Source: Hypericum androsaemum (Eukaryota > Streptophyta > Magnoliopsida > Malpighiales > Hypericaceae). From it: a stretch of DNA of 64,000 nt. Within the stretch, counting starts at the first letter, position 1; every line of letters begins with the position of its first letter. Shown here in pieces: positions 59,600 through 64,000 of this stretch. The stretch covers positions 1,674,001 to 1,738,000 of the forward strand of contig OZ023185.1 of the NCBI GenBank assembly GCA_963995505.1, given 5' to 3'. The notes under the pieces are model-generated. The model saw nothing but the letters and a program-made list of their open reading frames with translations, was not told the DNA's origin and searched no databases. The position numbers and the translations under genes were made by a program.

Positions 59600-60826
59600 C
59601 CGGATCAAATATTTAACTGTGCTGTTTATTCTGTATTCGAGTTAGGTAAGATTTTTGAAATGCATTAAAACTCTTCCAACAAGTATTAAATATTGTTGCA
59701 TTTTCAATAGTTCGAACTCGAAATCTCTTAATTAAGGTAAAATAATGTTCTCACTAGTTGATTTAAGTGTTTGTTATCTCTTATATATCACTTTGTATAT
59801 GAGAACTAGTGGATAGCTTAATCTAAATTCGAGTTTGACACCATCCTTGAATAGTAATCAAAATTCTTCTAATAGATATTTTAAATTATATATTTAAGAA
59901 TTTGAAAATCAAATTCTATTAATTAAGTTATAACTATTTATTAGACCGAACTGAAAATATGTATATACATTACAAAATGACAACTCTGGATAGTGGTAGA
60001 TTGATGATCGATGTTGGTCTTTTGTTTCTGGGAACTTCAAATCACAAGTGACACGAAGCCCATTTAGTTGCGTGCCACATTGTGAAAGACAGGTGATGGA
60101 GCAACACACGTATCATATCCCTCAGAATCGTGTGTGTGTGTGTGGATAGATATATATGTTTTGTCTTCCTTCGATAATTGTCCTGGCCATCTTTGAAATC
60201 AAGATTTGGATCCTGGCTAGCTAGAAATAGCTTTTTAAAAATAAATTTAAGGTTTTTACGCATATCAATTCGCAATCGAGAGGGTTCTTGCGATAATAAA
60301 ACGTCAAGTTAGGGCACTTCTCTATCGAGGTAATTTTTTATCTACCGTGATTTTTTCCAATTGAATTTTGTAGCCGTGAAGCTTTGATATGACCGGCAGC
60401 GGTAATTTTGAAAAAGAAAATTCTACACCTAGTAGGTTAAAATGTTACAAATAATGAACTTTATTTTTCGAAAAAAATTTGATAAACGTCTGTAATTTGA
60501 GAGAGGGTCGTGTCTTGTGATGACCAGAGGCCGGAGCTGAAGGTGGACGACGATCGAGAGCCGGATTAATTGGCCGCAAAAATTTTAGGATTGACCAAAC
60601 ATAAACGGACACATGGAACGTGTTCCCACTTTTGAAAAACTGGTTGTCGACGTTGCGTTCAGACACCGAGTGGACAAGGAAAATACTGATGGGAATATAC
60701 CGAAGATCACATATATTCAAAAGATCTACCCCTGCCCCTTTTCCAATTTCAATCTAGATTTGACTTGGACGCACCAAAACACACCTAATGCTGAAAAAAA
60801 TTATCATCTCATCCTGATACAATCTA
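59600..60826. other. Intergenic, no gene recognised
   Basis: AT-rich with a short GT microsatellite near 60127. No coding family motif. Confidence 0.45.
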
Positions 60827-61076
60827 TGGAGTCTTTTTTTCGATGGGGGTTATTTTTATTGACAATTTTCTGAATGGAGTTTTCGGGGAAAATTTTTCGT
60901 GTCTGGGTTCGAACTGGCATTTTTGTATGCCAGAAATTGCTCTAATTAGAGCGTTTCCGTGCAAAAATCGCTCCATACAAAAATGCCAGTTCGACCCCAG
61001 ACATGAAAAACTTTTCCCAAAAATCCTATTCAGAAAATTGTCGGTAGAAATAACTCCCTTCGGAAAAAAGACTCCA
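60827..61076. repeat. 250-bp foldback (MITE- or miRNA-precursor-like) sequence
   Basis: The left arm (60827 to about 60930: TGGAGTCTTTTTTTCGATGG, GACAATTTTCTGAAT, GAACTGGCATTTTTGTATG) pairs with the right arm (about 60970-61076) at most positions. The loop is about 30-40 bp and itself contains a short inverted AGAAATTGCTCTAATTAGAGCG-like turn. No clear target duplication. Transcription would give a long imperfect hairpin. Confidence 0.75.
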
Positions 61077-62004
61077 ATCCATGACCACCAAGTCTGACGG
61101 ACGGGACATGAAATTTGGGGCCCACGGTGAGAAGACAAGTGACTTTGTAAGGTAGGCGCTGATGGATGGGACAGGCATGGGAAATGGGGGTTTAAATTTC
61201 AATTTGCCCCCTCCCATGTTTCCCCCTTATAAATTAGTACCCATTTGTTTACTTTTTTTTAATACAAAATGTGGACTACGAATTAGCCTCGAATTGAACT
61301 CGAAATGAATTTGCCTAATTGATAAATTATAAAATTTTGAACCATATTTAATTCATCTTTGGACGAATTTGAATCAATTTTTTGACGAATCAAATTATTG
61401 ATGAATCAAATCGAATTATTGACGAATCAAATCGAATCAGATCACGAATCGAATTTTAACAATGATCAGGTCTAGATAAGGTTTCGACTACTGCCAAGTG
61501 AGGATAATTTAGAGTTAACTGAAGAGATAAATTCCAGTGAGGGAGCAACTAATTTGCTAAAACGGTATTGAGGTTTTGCAACTTTACGTGAATATCCGTG
61601 TCAAATTGTATGGAGCATGATCAGAAAATATTTCAGTTTAAATTGTCTAAATGTTACGTTGTTTCGAACAAACATGTATAGTTCGTTGTCTGACTGTCCA
61701 TTGTCAGAAGGTCGAGAAAATTGCTGACCTGGTGATAGGGTCGACTCCACGATTAAAATCCCCCAACAATAAATATAACCGTTTAAAGATAGTTCAATTC
61801 TTTGCCGGGTAAGTTTTAACGCACAAAAGGCGTATCTATCTCTCGTTCAATGTTACCAAATTACCAATCAACATATATTGCTTTTAGATAATGAAATTTG
61901 TAATAGAGTCAATTGAGGCTTATCATCATGATCTAGACCAAACAACATGAGATAACTATCATCACCTAGGGACAGAACGTTGCCCAGGCTGATATAAGTG
62001 GAGA

Positions 62005-62245
62005 TTTTTTTTGAAATGGATAAAAAATATACATATTTTTTTTAAATAGACAAACATTTATATATATTATCTAAATATGTTAAAAATTATTTAATAGGCC
62101 TCCTCCACTATATTTTTTTCCTTCAGTTTTTCCCTCTTCTCCGGACATGAATGGATAGGTGCAGAGCGTTTCCAATTTTTTTTAATATTAAATAATATTT
62201 TAATCTATTTAAGAAATATGTATACTTTTTGTCTATTTAGGAAAA
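62005..62245. repeat. AT-rich MITE-like sequence
   Basis: It starts TTTTTTTTGAAATGGATAAA. It has inverted-looking ends sharing ATAGACAAA and TATACATATTT. A related fragment lies at 63388-63437 (TTTTTTTGAAATGGGCAAA). Ends are not exact. Confidence 0.45.
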
Positions 62246-63439
62246 ATAGTGTAGGGGTCGGAACAATTACAATCCTACAATTCTGTGATACTTTCGGTAC
62301 AATAACTTAGGGAATATATTACTAGGAATATAGGATACACCCAAAAAAAATGGAGTCATGCAAATAGGGTTGATTGACTTTATAGTTGAATCTTGATTAG
62401 AAGGGAGATGTAACAAGCAATTCAAGTTAATTTTATGGTGGGCAAAATATACTAAGTTATTTTTTTAATGTCTATCGCGATCGTGAACATAAAAAATAAT
62501 AAATAATTTCATAGCCATTTAACATGACAAGTTATATCGGCTAATATTTCCGGTGACAGAGTTCGATGGTCAACCCGTTTGAGGAACGGTAGATATATCA
62601 CGTGCATGGTTAATTTTCGTCAAATGTATAGTTTCAAACAATAAAATAAACAACTTGCGAGTTACTAAGCAATTACTTGTCATTGAAGATTACGCATCTT
62701 CCTATTGGAAAGAAAGAGCTGGCACTTGGATTCTTGATAAGATCAGATCATAAATATATACTAATTTTTAATACAATATATGGAGACTAAAGAACTAATT
62801 GTTAGGTACTCGTAGAGGAATGGCCAGGGAAGAAACAACTCGACATACAACGAGGCACATGTTCTCTAAATTGTGATCACAACTTCCGGCAATCGCGTTC
62901 AATTGATTTGTGTTCAATCAACTTGGTGTCACTGCGATGCAAGTATTTGTTGCATGTCCTTTCCATTTCTCAACAAATATAAAATGGCGATAACTTTCGC
63001 TATGATTCAAACTTGAGTTAGTCGGTTCATATAAGAGTTGATGAATTATATTTCATCTCTTTCATGATTTTAATATTCTGTTCAAAATATATTAAAAAAT
63101 GTTTAATTGATTTAATTGTATTATTCGTATCAATAATGTGCACATTCTTTTTTAGCAAACAAAATAAGAGTAACTCTTTTTTTTATCTTTAGAGTAAATA
63201 TAAACTTCAGCGAACTTGGTTTGGAGTAATTTCAAGATAAGTCACTTCTTGAGATATTTTTTGAAGTGTGTGTGAGCAAGACAAAACATGCTAAAAAGAC
63301 TCGTGCTATTTTTTGTTGTTCTGTTAAAAAAGTTGGTTAGATTACGAGACGTTAGAAATGGATAGCGAAGGGTTACAATTAGATTTTTTTTGAAATGGGC
63401 AAAAAAAAATACATATTTTTGCTAAATAGACAAAAAGTT

Positions 63440-64000
63440 ATTGTTGCAGGAAAAAGAGAACAAGTAACCCGAGATGGATCCGGAGTTGTCGTCCCAAGGT
63501 CGGTCTAACTTATACTAAAGCTATGCTAGGCTAGACTACGAGTTACGGCTATGGACTAAGGAAAAGCAATAAAGATAGAAGAGTTGTATGTTGTGTTGTT
63601 AATGTCCTTCTCTGTCGCCCGAGCCCCATTTATATAGCTCGTCTTGACCAAGCTCCATCCTTCTCGAGCAAAAAATCCCGTCCCGAATGAATATTTTGTT
63701 TCCAAATTAACTCGGCTTAGATTAGGAAAATCTAAACCGTCTTCTTCAAATGAACAGATCCCGTCTTCAAATAGGAATATCCTGATTGTGCCGACCAAGC
63801 AACTGTGACCCAAGATCTTGCCCGAATCTTAAAAATCCTGACTCAACTTAGGAAAATATCAGCCGACTTGATCCTCCCGAACCTTCTATGCAAAACTCAT
63901 CTCAAGCCCGTCATCGCCCAAACAACATACCACGCTTAGGCCCAAAATAAAACCCCAAAATGGCCCAAGCCTCCCACCTATATGGACCAAAATGAGCTTT
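63440..64000. repeat. Part of a dispersed repeat reaching the window end
   Basis: The GTCGTCCCAAGGTCGGTCTAA phrase and TATATAGC box resemble 35630-35800. It probably belongs to an LTR-type family whose other end is outside the window. No gene is supported. Confidence 0.4.

Noticed and set aside
1..64000. tRNA, rRNA or organellar insertions
   Set aside because: Reading by eye found no cloverleaf with conserved T-loop GGTTCGAATCC, no rRNA signatures and no plastid gene motifs; a tRNAscan run would be decisive.

Overview
The window is nuclear DNA of a flowering plant, probably a eudicot. Evidence: AT-rich intergenic DNA; plant multi-exon genes (a CHYR1-type CHY/RING E3 ligase, a mitochondrial PPR protein and two CASP-like membrane proteins); and dense nesting of plant transposon types (MULE, hAT, Ty1/copia, Ty3/gypsy). 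All gene models were built by hand from splice sites, reading phase and recognised motifs. No search was run, and family names come from memory of the families.

Layout. (1) 449-10070 is a complete Mutator-like element (MULE) with long terminal inverted repeats (TIRs) and a perfect 9-bp target duplication. It carries three gene models: a plant-mobile-domain protein of MAIN/MAIL type (+), a protein with two tandem OB-fold modules resembling the HROB recombination factor (-), and a MULE transposase (-) broken by one in-frame TGA. This is the most unusual object here. (2) 10239-25298 is a graveyard of one Ty3/gypsy-like family with ~2.8-kb LTRs, including a head-to-head LTR pair, a nested hAT element and a nested internally deleted copia element. 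(3) 25588-27577 is a non-autonomous MULE with another MULE inside it. It ends 100 bp before the start codon of CHYR1 (27678-29792). The PPR gene follows on the same strand (30502-33275). (4) 34.3-49.8 kb is a repeat zone: one copy of a duplicated intergenic segment, a perfect solo LTR, degenerate tandem repeats, a recent but broken Ty1/copia element, an inverted CASP-like pseudogene, and the second copy of the duplicated segment with two extra insertions. (5) 51.8-59.4 kb holds two CASP-like (CASPL1E-type) genes on the minus strand, separated by non-autonomous TIR elements. (6) 59.6-64.0 kb is AT-rich intergenic DNA with foldback/MITE-like sequences and part of another repeat.

How the genes work together. 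The four host genes look like ordinary single-copy or locally duplicated genes with no operon-like logic. The three MULE genes form a functional unit in the sense of a transposon: one mobilises, and the other two belong to families known elsewhere for silencing/chromatin (PMD) and homologous recombination (HROB-type OB-fold). Their role in the element is inferred.
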